Source of the DNA: Blautia obeum ATCC 29174
GTDB lineage: Bacteria > Bacillota > Clostridia > Lachnospirales > Lachnospiraceae
Length of the DNA stretch: 64,000 nt
Reading direction: 5' to 3'
Assembly: GCF_025147765.1 (NCBI RefSeq)
Contig: NZ_CP102265.1
Location: forward strand, 1,923,001 to 1,987,000
A program made the position numbers and the translations under genes. Shown here in pieces: positions 16,581-25,853 of the stretch; the first letter of the stretch is position 1, and every line of letters starts with the position of its first letter. A model generated the notes under the pieces. The model had not been told where the DNA came from and did no database searches. It was given only the letters and a program-made list of their open reading frames with translations.

Positions 16581-17579
16581 CTACGAATTTTTTTCAAAAC
16601 CAAGGTGCTCATAAGCAAGGGAAGATGCTGTTCTGCCGCGTGGAGTCCGGTTCAGAAAACCATTCTGAAGAAGATAAGGTTCATAAACATCTTCCAGTGT
16701 GCCGGCATCTTCGCCGATTGCTGCAGCCAGTGTCTCCAGTCCAACTGGTCCTCCCTGGAAATTGACGATCAGAGTCTGGAGGATACGACGGTCAATTTTG
16801 TCAAGTCCATATTGGTCAACTTCCAGAAGATCAAGTGCAAAAGAAGCTACATCGTAAGTAATACGGCCATCATATTTTACCTGGGCAAAATCACGTACTC
16901 TTTTGAGAAGGCGATTTGCAAGACGAGGTGTTCCACGGGAACGTTTGGCAATTTCCGCAGCACCTTTTGCATCAATTTCGACTCCCAACACCTGTGCAGA
17001 GCGCAGCACAATTGTCTGTAGTTCTTTATGATTATAGAATTCCAGGTGGTGCATAACACCGAAACGGTCGCGCAACGGAGCAGACAAAAGCCCAGCTCTT
17101 GTGGTAGCACCAACCAGTGTAAATTTCGGAAGATCAAGACGGATCGATCTGGCAGAAGCGCCCTTTCCGATCATAATATCAATGGCGAAGTCTTCCATGG
17201 CAGGATAGAGAACTTCTTCTACTTGTCGGTTCAGACGATGGATTTCATCAACAAACAGAATGTCTCCTTCCTGTAAGTTGTTAAGGATTGCAGCCATTTC
17301 ACCGGGTTTTTCAATCGCAGGTCCGGAGGTGACTTTCATGTGTGTCCCCATTTCATTGGCAATGATTCCGGATAACGTTGTTTTACCAAGACCGGGTGGC
17401 CCATAAAACAGGACATGATCCAGCGCGTCATGTCGTTGTTTGGCCGCTTCTATATATATTTTTAGTGTTTTTTTTGTCTTTTCCTGACCGATATATTCAT
17501 CCAGTGTCTGTGGACGAAGACTTCCCTCAAGGGGAAGATCCTCTTCTGTAACATCTGTGGTGATCATTCTTTTTTCCAT
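16581..17579 (-). CDS. ruvB: Holliday junction branch migration helicase RuvB
   Basis: 332 residues, normal length. RuvB hexamers drive branch migration with RuvA during recombination repair. AAA+ motifs: Walker A GPPGLGKT (60-67), Walker B VDEIHRL (110-116), sensor GATTRAGLL; then the winged-helix C-terminal domain with LNRTPRGR. It starts 19 bases after the ruvA stop. Confidence 0.98.
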   Translation of the reverse strand: MEKRMITTDVTEEDLPLEGSLRPQTLDEYIGQEKTKKTLKIYIEAAKQRHDALDHVLFYGPPGLGKTTLSGIIANEMGTHMKVTSGPAIEKPGEMAAILNNLQEGDILFVDEIHRLNRQVEEVLYPAMEDFAIDIMIGKGASARSIRLDLPKFTLVGATTRAGLLSAPLRDRFGVMHHLEFYNHKELQTIVLRSAQVLGVEIDAKGAAEIAKRSRGTPRLANRLLKRVRDFAQVKYDGRITYDVASFALDLLEVDQYGLDKIDRRILQTLIVNFQGGPVGLETLAAAIGEDAGTLEDVYEPYLLQNGFLNRTPRGRTASSLAYEHLGFEKNS

Positions 17580-17598
17580 TTAAATACGTTTCTCCAAT

Positions 17599-18210
17599 TT
17601 ATAACTGTTTTAATGCAGCTTTGAGCAGGGCCTCCACGTCGTCTGGTGAAACATCAGTGACTTTACGAACGGCTTTCATGGCATCAGTACTGCTGTAACC
17701 AAGTGCGATCAGTGCTTCTGCTGCTTCCTGACGTCCGTCGTGGATCAAGAATCCAGAAACAGAGGCAGCCTCCTGTTCATGGGCAAGTTTCTTCTCAAAT
17801 GCATCTTCAAGTTTCAGTTTGTCTTTTAATTCGAGAATAAGTTTCTGTGCAGTTTTTTTACCGATTCCTGGTGCTTTGGAAATGGTTTTGATATCGTCAG
17901 AAAGAACGGCAAAACGCAATTCATCTGCAGTCAGTCCTGCAAGAACTCCAAGCGCGGCCTTAGGCCCGATTCCGTTTACATTTAGAAGAAGGCGAAACAT
18001 TTCCAGATCATCTTTGGAAAGAAAACCATATAACTGCATGGCATCTTCTCGTACCTGAAAATAAGTATGGATTTTGACTTCTCCATCTATGCGGGATACC
18101 TGCTCAATTGAACTGCCTGTCATAAAAATCTCATAACCGATGCCGTTATTTTCCAGGATGACGGCGTTTTCTGTAGTATCAGCCACAAGACCTCGAATAA
18201 ATGAAATCAT
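17599..18210 (-). CDS. ruvA: Holliday junction DNA-binding protein RuvA
   Basis: 203 residues. RuvA tetramers hold the four-way junction and load RuvB. The N-terminal OB part (MISFIRGLVADTTENAVI), the helix-hairpin-helix pair (LNVNGIGPKAALGVLAG and SKAPGIGKKTAQKLI, about residues 78-94 and 112-126) and the C-terminal RuvB-binding domain (EALIALGYSSTDAM) are visible. It leads ruvA-ruvB with a good promoter upstream. No LexA-type operator was recognised. Confidence 0.98.
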   Translation of the reverse strand: MISFIRGLVADTTENAVILENNGIGYEIFMTGSSIEQVSRIDGEVKIHTYFQVREDAMQLYGFLSKDDLEMFRLLLNVNGIGPKAALGVLAGLTADELRFAVLSDDIKTISKAPGIGKKTAQKLILELKDKLKLEDAFEKKLAHEQEAASVSGFLIHDGRQEAAEALIALGYSSTDAMKAVRKVTDVSPDDVEALLKAALKQL

Positions 18211-18285
18211 ATATAATCTCCTGCTGTTATTTGCTGCAGCGAAAATAGTTGCAACAGATTTCTGTAATCAAAACTTACTTTCACA

Positions 18286-18314
18286 ATGATAACATATCAA
18301 TCTGCAAAAAGCAA
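18286..18314 (-). promoter_or_regulatory. Promoter of ruvAB
   Basis: TTGCTT, 17 bases, TATCAT on the minus strand with a TG one base before the -10 (extended -10), about 76 bases before ruvA. Confidence 0.65.
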
Positions 18315-18339
18315 ACATCTATTCGAGTGTGAAATAAAA

Positions 18340-18369
18340 ATCCCGGCTGGAAAATTTCTCAGCCGGGAT
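18340..18369 (-). terminator. Intrinsic terminator of the rnf operon
   Basis: ATCCCGGCTG / CAGCCGGGAT with a ten-base loop, followed on the minus strand by TTTTATTTC. It lies 34 bases after the rnfB stop. Confidence 0.9.
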
Positions 18370-18403
18370 AAAATTAAACATATGGAAAGAATGAGTATTT
18401 CTT

Positions 18404-19195
18404 TTAAAGAATAACGTGTCGCGGACATGCTTCTTTGCATGCACCACAGTTTGTACATTTTTCGTAATCAATGTGAGCGCAGAAATCTGTAACAGTGATT
18501 GCACCGTTCGGACATGTTTTTTCACATTTCTTACATCCGATACATCCGAGTTCACATGCAGTTGTAACGGCTTTTCCCTTTGCATGAGAGCTACAGCCAA
18601 CAAATGTTTTTTGATCATATGGTGCAAGTTCAATCAGATGATGCGGACATTTTGCAATACATTTACCGCAGGCCTTACAGGCTTCACGGTCAACAACTGC
18701 TACTCCGTTTACAATATGAATTGCATCAAACGGACAAGCTTTTACACAGCTTCCAAATCCCATACATCCATAATTGCATGCTTTGGATCCGCCGCCTGGA
18801 ATGAATGCCATCATTTCACAGTCTTCTACACCAGTATAGTTATAATTGTCTTTTGTTTTTTCGCAGGTTCCTGTACATTTTACAAAGGCAGCCATACGAG
18901 CAGATTCAACTACTTCCTGTCCCATGATTCCGGCAATTACTTTGCCTACTGCTTCTCCGCCTACCGGACAGGCATTGACCGGTGCTTCGCCTTTTGCGAT
19001 TGCAGCAGCAAGACCATCACATCCAGGATAACCGCAACCACCACAGTTGTTTCCAGGAAGTGCTTCGCGGACTGCAACTTCACGTTCATCTGTTTCGACA
19101 GCAAATTTTTTGCCGGCAATACTCAGGAAAATACCAATAAAGAGACCGACAGCTGCAACAACTACGGTTGCTGTAATAATTGCTCCAATATTCAT
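18404..19195 (-). CDS. rnfB: Rnf complex subunit RnfB (iron-sulfur protein)
   Basis: 263 residues. RnfB is thought to be the entry point for electrons from reduced ferredoxin. One N-terminal membrane helix (about residues 5-27), then the Fe-S domain GNNCGGCGYPGCDG (about 48-61), then ferredoxin-type CxxCxxCxxxC sets, clearest at C173-C183, C218-C228 and C247-C257, with another Cys group at C140-C154. It is the last gene of rnfCDGEAB, the order found in Clostridia, and is followed by a strong terminator. Confidence 0.96.
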   Translation of the reverse strand: MNIGAIITATVVVAAVGLFIGIFLSIAGKKFAVETDEREVAVREALPGNNCGGCGYPGCDGLAAAIAKGEAPVNACPVGGEAVGKVIAGIMGQEVVESARMAAFVKCTGTCEKTKDNYNYTGVEDCEMMAFIPGGGSKACNYGCMGFGSCVKACPFDAIHIVNGVAVVDREACKACGKCIAKCPHHLIELAPYDQKTFVGCSSHAKGKAVTTACELGCIGCKKCEKTCPNGAITVTDFCAHIDYEKCTNCGACKEACPRHVIL

Positions 19196-19207
19196 AATGT
19201 CGCCTCC

Positions 19208-19783
19208 TTAAATTAATCCTGAAAATCCGAAGAATGCAATTGCCATCAGACCTGCTGTAAGAAGTACAGTAGGGAATCCTTTGAAAGCATCCGGAATATC
19301 ATTGTACTGAATTTTTTCACGGATACCAGCCATCAGTGTAATAGAAATCGTGAAACCTACTGCTGTGGCAAATCCGTTGATCGTACCCTGAAGAATATTG
19401 TATTCATCCTGCACATTTGTGAGTGCAACACCAAGAACTGCACAGTTTGTTGTGATCAGAGGAAGGTATACACCAAGTGCCTGATACAGGGAAGGAACAC
19501 ATTTTTTAAGAAACATTTCTACAAACTGAACCAGTGCTGCAATGATCAGGATAAATACGATTGTCTGTAAATATTCCATGCCTGAAGGAACAAGGATAAA
19601 TTTGTAGATCAGTCCTGTAACAAAGGATGATAATGTAATAACGAATACAAGAGCACCGCCCATACCGACTGCTGTCTCCGTCTTTTTGGAAACACCAAAG
19701 AAAGGGCAGAGACCAAGGAACTGGCTCAGTACTACGTTATGGACAATGGCAGAGCTGACAAGGATAATTAATAATTCTTTCAT
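19208..19783 (-). CDS. rnfA: Rnf complex membrane subunit RnfA
   Basis: 191 residues with about six membrane helices, an ion-channel-like subunit related to NqrE. Signatures include NVVLSQFLGLCPFFGVSKK (about residues 17-35) with the conserved Cys that in relatives helps bind an intramembrane Fe-S centre, and the second set PLITTNCAVLGVAL (about 107-120). It overlaps the end of rnfE by four bases and precedes rnfB by 12. Confidence 0.97.
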   Translation of the reverse strand: MKELLIILVSSAIVHNVVLSQFLGLCPFFGVSKKTETAVGMGGALVFVITLSSFVTGLIYKFILVPSGMEYLQTIVFILIIAALVQFVEMFLKKCVPSLYQALGVYLPLITTNCAVLGVALTNVQDEYNILQGTINGFATAVGFTISITLMAGIREKIQYNDIPDAFKGFPTVLLTAGLMAIAFFGFSGLI

Positions 19784-20490
19784 GCCTGTTTGCCTCCTTT
19801 ACACATAGTATTGCTGCAGGAATCACAGCCTGAGCAGCAATTGCATCCTTCACTCGGGTCTATTCTGCGTTTGGCAGCACCGATTTTGAACTTATTCTGA
19901 AGTGCTGCAAGCATTGCAAGGACAAAGAATGCACCAGGAGCAAGGATAAAGATTGTGATCGGTTCGTAGCCCATCTTGCCGTCAGCAGCAAGTGGAAGAA
20001 TCTGCTGTCCGAAGAGCTGACCTGCGCCAAGCAGTTCACGGACTGCACCGATACAGGTGATACTTAAAGTAAAACCAAGGCCCATTCCGATACCATCAAA
20101 GAGAGACGGGATTGGTGGATTTTTGGAAGCATATGCTTCTGCACGACCAAGGATGATACAGTTTACTACGATCAGAGGAATGTAAATACCAAGTGCGGAA
20201 TACAGGCTTGGTATAAATCCTTGTAAAAGCATCTGTACGATGGTAACGAAGGATGCTACGACTACGATAAATGCAGGCATACGTACGCCGTCCGGGATGA
20301 ATTTTCTCAGAAGAGAAATCATCAGGTTGGACATTGCAAGGACAACTGTAGTTGTCAGCCCCATTCCAATACCATTAATAGCAGATGTTGTAACAGCCAG
20401 TGTAGGACACATACCCAGCACCAGCACGAAAGTCGGATTTTCTTTAATAATACCGTTTACAAGACGTTCAGCAGGTGTGTTTGCTTTCAT
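19780..20490 (-). CDS. rnfE: Rnf complex membrane subunit RnfE with Cys-rich C-terminal tail
   Basis: 236 residues from MKANTPAERLVNGI; the ATG overlaps the rnfG stop (ATGA) and GGAGG lies upstream. RnfE is paralogous to RnfA and pairs with it in the membrane. Seen are LVLGMCPTLAVTTSAINGIG and PLIVVNCIILGRAEA, each with the conserved Cys. The C-terminus adds an unusual tail after KRRIDPSEG, with nine Cys in about 20 residues (CNCCSGCDSCSNTMC then KGGKQA). The tail is presumably cytosolic and could bind metal or a Fe-S centre. Confidence 0.95.
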   Translation of the reverse strand: MKANTPAERLVNGIIKENPTFVLVLGMCPTLAVTTSAINGIGMGLTTTVVLAMSNLMISLLRKFIPDGVRMPAFIVVVASFVTIVQMLLQGFIPSLYSALGIYIPLIVVNCIILGRAEAYASKNPPIPSLFDGIGMGLGFTLSITCIGAVRELLGAGQLFGQQILPLAADGKMGYEPITIFILAPGAFFVLAMLAALQNKFKIGAAKRRIDPSEGCNCCSGCDSCSNTMCKGGKQA

Positions 20491-21107
20491 GACTCTGCCC
20501 CTCCTTCCACATACCGAAATGCACAAAGTCCGGCATTGACACCGTTTGTCATGGCATTTGTTGTAATGGTTGCACCGCTGATGGCATCAATTTGGTCATC
20601 AGATGTGGAACCTGTTTTTGTGTATGTAAATTTTTCTACGTTTTTGTTTTTAAACTGATCTTTGAAGCTGTCAGTAGTTGCTTTCATACCAAGGCCGGCA
20701 GTTTCACTGATAGATAAAATGGAGATACCATTCAGGGTTCCGTCATTTTGAACACCCATTGCAAACTGGATGTCTCCACCGTAACCTTCGGAATCAGTGA
20801 CTGTGAAAGTATATCCAAGCGTTTCACCGGAAGCATCTTCTGCTACCATAATTTCATCAATTGTCTGTGCTGTGAAACCATTATCATTAAGGTAAGCAAC
20901 AAGATCTTCGGCCTGATTGGTGTCATCGAGTGAATACTCACTGAAACTGGAAGCATCTTCAAAAACAGCTTTATATGCTTCTTCTTTGGATTTTTCGGCC
21001 TGTGTGGCAATCGGACCAGCTGTGATATCTTGAACTACGCCAAGCGCAAGACCTGCAACCAGAGTGATCACTGTGATGGAAATGGTGTTTTTTAAGATTG
21101 TATTCAT
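20487..21107 (-). CDS. rnfG: Rnf complex flavoprotein subunit RnfG
   Basis: 206 residues. A single N-terminal membrane helix (about residues 7-26) anchors an FMN-binding domain. The flavinylation motif DAISGATITT is at about residues 174-183; by analogy FMN is attached through a phosphoester to T180 by an ApbE-type transferase, which is not in this window. The ATG overlaps rnfD (four bases) and the stop overlaps rnfE. Confidence 0.96.
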   Translation of the reverse strand: MNTILKNTISITVITLVAGLALGVVQDITAGPIATQAEKSKEEAYKAVFEDASSFSEYSLDDTNQAEDLVAYLNDNGFTAQTIDEIMVAEDASGETLGYTFTVTDSEGYGGDIQFAMGVQNDGTLNGISILSISETAGLGMKATTDSFKDQFKNKNVEKFTYTKTGSTSDDQIDAISGATITTNAMTNGVNAGLCAFRYVEGGAES

Positions 21108-22084
21108 GCTTTTTTACCTCCTTTTCCAAAGGCAACCGGTTTGGTTACTTTTTCAATGATCGGAACCAGAAGGTTGCAGAAAATGATTGCGTAGGAAACA
21201 CCTTCTGCTGATCCACCGAAGAGACGGAAAATTGCAGTCAGAATACCGAGACAACATCCATAAATAAGCTGCCCTTTAGGAGTGATTGGTGTGGTAACGT
21301 AATCTGTTGCCATAAACCATGCACCCAGCATCAGACCACCGCCAAACAGATGACTGAGCAGATAATTGCCATCAAATCCCATTCCTGAACCAAGCATATA
21401 AAAAATTACAAATACTGTAAAGCTTCCGATATATGTAAGTGGTACTTTAAGGTCAATAACCTTGAATGCAAGAAGAATTACTGCACCAATCAGGATTGCA
21501 AGTGCGGAAGTTTCACCAATGGTTCCCTGAATATTACCGATAAAGAGATCTTTTACCGGAATTGAAGATGCTGCTACAAATCCCTGTTTTTTCAATGCTG
21601 CCAGAGGGGTTGCGCCTGTTACGGTATCCAGAACTCCACGATAGCTGTCAGATACGGAAAAATCTGTCATTTTCGCAGCAAAAGAAATCATAAGGAAACA
21701 TCTTCCGGCAAGTGCCGGGTTCATAAAGTTCTGACCGAGTCCGCCAAAAAGTTGTTTTACGACAATGATAGCGAATGCACTGCCCAGAACTGGCATCCAC
21801 AGTGGAATCTGCGGAGGCATATTCAGCGCGAGCAAAAGGCCTGTTACCACTGCACTGAAATCAGTAATTGTATTTTTTTTGTGCATGAGTCTGTCATACA
21901 GCCATTCAAAAAACACACTGGAAATCACTGTTACGAGCACTACAAGGAGTGCATGAAAGCCGAAATTCCAGATACCGAATAAGGTAGCAGGAAGCAACGC
22001 GATCACAACGAGCTGCATGATCCGGCTGGTTGTCATTTTGTCCCTGACATGGGGATTAGATGATACATTATACATTTCTTCCAT
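21104..22084 (-). CDS. rnfD: Rnf complex membrane flavoprotein subunit RnfD
   Basis: 326 residues with about eight to ten membrane helices, related to NqrB. The motif VTGATPLAA (about residues 155-163) carries the expected flavinylated Thr (T159). NMPPQIPLWMPVLGSAFAI and GQNFMNPALAGRCFL are family hallmarks. It follows rnfC by 14 bases and overlaps rnfG by 4, part of one tightly packed operon. Confidence 0.97.
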   Translation of the reverse strand: MEEMYNVSSNPHVRDKMTTSRIMQLVVIALLPATLFGIWNFGFHALLVVLVTVISSVFFEWLYDRLMHKKNTITDFSAVVTGLLLALNMPPQIPLWMPVLGSAFAIIVVKQLFGGLGQNFMNPALAGRCFLMISFAAKMTDFSVSDSYRGVLDTVTGATPLAALKKQGFVAASSIPVKDLFIGNIQGTIGETSALAILIGAVILLAFKVIDLKVPLTYIGSFTVFVIFYMLGSGMGFDGNYLLSHLFGGGLMLGAWFMATDYVTTPITPKGQLIYGCCLGILTAIFRLFGGSAEGVSYAIIFCNLLVPIIEKVTKPVAFGKGGKKA

Positions 22085-22098
22085 TTCTTTTCCTCCCC

Positions 22099-23421
22099 TT
22101 ATTTCTTCCTGCGGCTGGCAAGAACCATTTTACGCATGGACTTGATACTCTGTGTAAGCGGTCTCTTTGCAGGACAGATATAACTGCAGCATCCGCATTC
22201 GCAGCATTCCATACCGTCTAATGCTTCAAAGCCTGCCATATCACCACGTTCTGCCAGTTTGGCAAGACGTGCAGGAAGAACGTGGCCTGGACAGACGCTC
22301 ACACAGCGTCCGCAGTTGATGCAGGCGGTCTGTATTTCCTGGGCTTCAGATACGGCATCATGTTCAAGGAACAGGAATGCAGAAGTTGTTTTTGTGCACG
22401 GTACGTGAAGATCATATAATGCAAATCCCATCATAGGACCACCGGAAATTGCTTTTGCAATCTTGCCTTTCAGTCCACCAGCGGCATCTACCAGTTCAGA
22501 CATGTCAGTACCTGCAAGAACAAGAAGGTTCTTTGGTTCTTTGATGCCATCACCGGTAACGGTAACTACACGACTGTTGACCGGTCTGCCGAGAATAACT
22601 GCTTTGTATACGGAAATTACAGTCTCTACATTGTCAACGACACATCCTACATCAGCAGGAAGCATTGAAGAATTGATCTCACGTCCGGTTGCAGCATAGA
22701 TCAGAGTACGCTCACCACCCTGTGGATATTTGGTCATCATTTCTTTTACTTCGATACGATCGATATCTTTGACCAGTTCTTTCATTTTGGCGATACAGTC
22801 TGGTTTGTTGTCCTCGATACAGATGTATCCTTTTGCAGAATCAAAAAGAGTCAGAATGACCTGAAGACCTTTTACAACTTTTTCCGGTTCTTCGATCATA
22901 CGGCGATAGTCGCTTGTGATATAAGGTTCGCATTCAGCACCGTTTACAAGAATATATTCAATCTTGGAAGGATCCTTTGGCGCAAGTTTTACATGGGTTG
23001 GAAATCCTGCTCCACCCATACCTACTACCCCGCCCTCTTTGATACGGTTCAGGATTTCTTCTTTTGTAAGGTCTTCCAGGCGGGCTTCCTGAAATTCGGT
23101 TTCCTGGTACTGCTGGTCATTTTCGATAACAATACAGTCAACCATAGAACCGGTAGCGTTCAGCCTTTTTTCGATACCCTTAACGGTACCGGAAACAGAT
23201 GCATGAAGCGGTACAGAAACAAATCCGCCTGCATCGGCAATCTTCTGTCCTGCAAGAACTGTGTCACCTTTTTTTACGCAGGGAACAGATGGTGCTCCGA
23301 TGTGCTGAGAGAGTGGATAAACCAGATCTCCTTTTGGGAGATACTTCTCAATCGGATGGTCTTTGGATAGTTCCTTACCTTCGTAAGGATGGATTCCGCC
23401 CCTAAAGGTCAGTTTTCCCAT
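22099..23421 (-). CDS. rnfC: Rnf complex NADH-side subunit RnfC
   Basis: 440 residues. RnfC holds the NADH/FMN site and two 4Fe-4S centres and is the NAD-side of the ferredoxin:NAD oxidoreductase. Visible are GGIHPYEGKELS at the N-terminus, GGVVGMGGAGFPTHVK (nucleotide/FMN-binding, about residues 130-145), GGERTLIYAATGREI, and two cysteine sets CINCGRCVSVCP (367-378) and C406-C416. SD AAGGAGGAATAAT lies right before the ATG. First gene of the operon; no crisp sigma-A site was found in the 232-base gap upstream. Confidence 0.97.
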   Translation of the reverse strand: MGKLTFRGGIHPYEGKELSKDHPIEKYLPKGDLVYPLSQHIGAPSVPCVKKGDTVLAGQKIADAGGFVSVPLHASVSGTVKGIEKRLNATGSMVDCIVIENDQQYQETEFQEARLEDLTKEEILNRIKEGGVVGMGGAGFPTHVKLAPKDPSKIEYILVNGAECEPYITSDYRRMIEEPEKVVKGLQVILTLFDSAKGYICIEDNKPDCIAKMKELVKDIDRIEVKEMMTKYPQGGERTLIYAATGREINSSMLPADVGCVVDNVETVISVYKAVILGRPVNSRVVTVTGDGIKEPKNLLVLAGTDMSELVDAAGGLKGKIAKAISGGPMMGFALYDLHVPCTKTTSAFLFLEHDAVSEAQEIQTACINCGRCVSVCPGHVLPARLAKLAERGDMAGFEALDGMECCECGCCSYICPAKRPLTQSIKSMRKMVLASRRKK

Positions 23422-23653
23422 ATATTATTCCTCCTTATTTTATAAGCATCAGTGCTGCTTATATTCTTTTTCTTTTTCATGATACGTACAATAAAAACAG
23501 TGTTTTTTATTTACGCATGCGACCGTCCGGTTACTGCATGCTTTGTTTATATTAACAGTAACTCTGCTTATACTATACCTCTTTTTAGCAAAAAATTCAC
23601 TACCAAATTTTCAAAATATTGTGTATAATTAAATACAATCATGAAAGGGAGAA

Positions 23654-24682
23654 ATGATGATGATTGTTAAAAAAATACCTATTTTACAAGGGTTTCCGGC
23701 ACTTGAAACCGTTAAATATTTATCGAATACAAAAAATGAATTGTCAGAATATAATCCGATTTTTTACGATATTGAGACAACTGGATTATCAAGATATACT
23801 GCATTTGTGTATCTGATCGGCGCAGTCAGATTCGAAGAAAATCAATGGATGCTTTATCAGTGGATGCGGGAAGATGAAAACGAGGAGGCTCTTGTTTTAC
23901 AGGAATTTGCAAGCTTTTTGACAAATGCTGATTGTACGATTCAGTATAATGGAAATCGATTTGACCAGCCTTTTCTGGAAGAACGTTATCGAAAACACAA
24001 AATGGATACTCCATTTAAAGAAATTTTATCCCTTGATCTATATCAGTTGTTAAAACCATGTCAGAGTTTGTTTAAACTGAGCAAAATGAAACAGCCGGAT
24101 TTGGAAAATTTTGTCGGAATACATAACAGAAAGTACTGCGACGGTGGACAATGTATTCGATTATATAAAACTTTTATGAAGAAAAAAGATCCGGAAGCAG
24201 CAAATATCGTGATGGGACATAATGAAGAAGATTTGTTGGGACTTGGGACAATTTTTTCATTACTTGCATACAAAAAACTTTATGATGGAGAATATCATCC
24301 GAAACAATGCGTGATTTTAGAGCAGGAATTAAAGATTGTCATAGAACTTTCTGCTGCTGCTCCGGTGAATGTATCTTGTGGAAATTCAGATTTTTATCTG
24401 AGTGTAAATGGATACGAAGCAAGAATGCTGGTACACCTTAAAGAAGGTAAACTCCGTCAATATTACAGAAATTATAAAGATTATGAGTTTATTCCGGGGG
24501 AAGACACTGCAATGCCAAAGTCCATTACCAGATATATGGATAAAAGCCTTAAAATCGCGACAACTCCTCAAACTTGCTATACCTGGTTTAATTGCGATGA
24601 GGATTTTTTGAATAATGAAAAGAAACAGATGCAATATCTGACACATACACTTCCGTTTTTTCTGGATAATCTGAATAAATAG
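23654..24682 (+). CDS. YprB-like RNase H-fold 3'-5' exonuclease-type protein
   Basis: 342 residues. The DEDD exonuclease motif FYDIETTGLS (about residues 37-46) is followed by a second block with NGNRFDQPFLEERYRKH (about 99-115) and HNEEDLLGLGT (about 192-202), matching the YprB ribonuclease H-like family. The C-terminal third has no clear domain. Substrate is unknown. Three ATGs in tandem follow AAAGGGA; the second gives the best spacing. A -10 TATAAT lies at about 23623 without a good -35. It is a lone plus-strand gene, divergent from rnf and convergent with the S1 gene. Confidence 0.85.
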   Translation: MMMIVKKIPILQGFPALETVKYLSNTKNELSEYNPIFYDIETTGLSRYTAFVYLIGAVRFEENQWMLYQWMREDENEEALVLQEFASFLTNADCTIQYNGNRFDQPFLEERYRKHKMDTPFKEILSLDLYQLLKPCQSLFKLSKMKQPDLENFVGIHNRKYCDGGQCIRLYKTFMKKKDPEAANIVMGHNEEDLLGLGTIFSLLAYKKLYDGEYHPKQCVILEQELKIVIELSAAAPVNVSCGNSDFYLSVNGYEARMLVHLKEGKLRQYYRNYKDYEFIPGEDTAMPKSITRYMDKSLKIATTPQTCYTWFNCDEDFLNNEKKQMQYLTHTLPFFLDNLNK

Positions 24683-24729
24683 AACATGATATCTGAGAGA
24701 TAGATAGGTTTAAAACATATTAGAGCAAA

Positions 24730-24761
24730 AAAAGACCTGACAGTTTAATGCCAGGTCTTTT
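24730..24761. terminator. Bidirectional terminator between the YprB-like and S1 genes
   Basis: AAAAGACCTG / CAGGTCTTTT around a 12-base loop. The minus-strand side (after S1) has TTTTTTT and is the stronger; the plus side has TTTTAAT. Confidence 0.82.
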
Positions 24762-24773
24762 AATATTCTGAAA

Positions 24774-25853
24774 TTATTCTTCTGTAGCTTCTTCAGCTGC
24801 CGGAGCTTCCAGAGCTTTCATGCTAAGGCTGATCTTCTTGTCATCTCCGTTGAAATCAACAACTTTAGCCTGAATTTCCTGTCCGATAGAAAGTACATCA
24901 GATGGTTTAGCAACGTGCTCTTTGGAAATCTGGGATACATGAAGAAGTGCATCAATTCCAGGTGCAAGTTCAACAAAAGCACCAAAATCTGTCATACGTG
25001 CAACTTTACCAGTTACTACGTTACCTACAGCAAAATCTTCTGCTGCAGAAAGCCATGGATTCTCTTCTGGGAATTTCATGGAAAGAGCAATCTTATCTCC
25101 ATTGATCTCTTTGATCAGAACTCTAACTTCATCACCTACATTGAAGACCTTTTTCGGGTTTTCAACTCTGCCCCAAGACATCTCGGAGATATGAAGAAGT
25201 CCATCCGCTCCACCAAGATCGATGAAAGCACCAAAATCTGTAACATTTTTAACGGTACCTGTTACAGTATCGCCAACATGGATTTTCTCCATAAGTTCTT
25301 TCTGTTTCTCTGCTTTTTCAGCAAGAAGAAGCTGTTTACGGTTACCAATGATACGTCTTCTTCTTGGATTGAATTCAGTGATAACAAATTCGATTTCTTT
25401 ATCTGCATATTTTGAAAGATCTTTTTCGTATGTGTCGGAAACAAGGCTTGCAGGAATAAATACTCTAGCCTCTTCTACATTTACACAAAGACCACCGTCA
25501 AGTACCTGTGTTACAGGAGCTTTCAGCACTTCCTGAGATTCGAAAGCAGCCTCCAGACGTTTGTTGCCTTTTTCTGCAGCAAGTCTCTTGTAAGTCAGGA
25601 TAACCTGTCCTTCACCGTCATTGACTTTCAGTACTTTTGCTTCCATGCTGTCGCCAACATGAACTGCATCTGTGAGTACAAGTGAAGCATCATTGGAATA
25701 TTCACTCTTAGTGATAATACCGTCTGCTTTATAACCGATATTCAGGATGATCTCATCATCTTTTACATCAATGACTGTACCCTGTACGATCTCTCCATTT
25801 CTGATTGTTTTTACGGAATCCTCCAGCATCTGTTCAAAACTCAATTCTGACAT
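24774..25853 (-). CDS. S1 RNA-binding domain protein (ribosomal protein S1-like)
   Basis: 359 residues from MSELSFEQML; GAGGAGG lies 7 bases before this ATG. It has four S1 repeats: about residues 18-85 (NGEIVQGTVIDVKDDEIIL), 100-170, 190-258 (GDTVTGTVKNVTDFGAFIDL) and 275-345 (GNVVTGKVARMTDFGAFVEL). It ends in an acidic/Ala tail. Such short S1 proteins in Clostridia bind mRNA or the 30S subunit, but the exact role is not settled. The start overlaps the end of ispH by 20 bases; in several Clostridia ispH and S1 are a single fused gene, so this is the split form. Confidence 0.9.
   Translation of the reverse strand: MSELSFEQMLEDSVKTIRNGEIVQGTVIDVKDDEIILNIGYKADGIITKSEYSNDASLVLTDAVHVGDSMEAKVLKVNDGEGQVILTYKRLAAEKGNKRLEAAFESQEVLKAPVTQVLDGGLCVNVEEARVFIPASLVSDTYEKDLSKYADKEIEFVITEFNPRRRRIIGNRKQLLLAEKAEKQKELMEKIHVGDTVTGTVKNVTDFGAFIDLGGADGLLHISEMSWGRVENPKKVFNVGDEVRVLIKEINGDKIALSMKFPEENPWLSAAEDFAVGNVVTGKVARMTDFGAFVELAPGIDALLHVSQISKEHVAKPSDVLSIGQEIQAKVVDFNGDDKKISLSMKALEAPAAEEATEE

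Noticed and set aside
18416..19216. 266-codon plus-strand frame opposite rnfB
   Set aside because: Antisense shadow of a Cys-rich gene; no domain and no SD.
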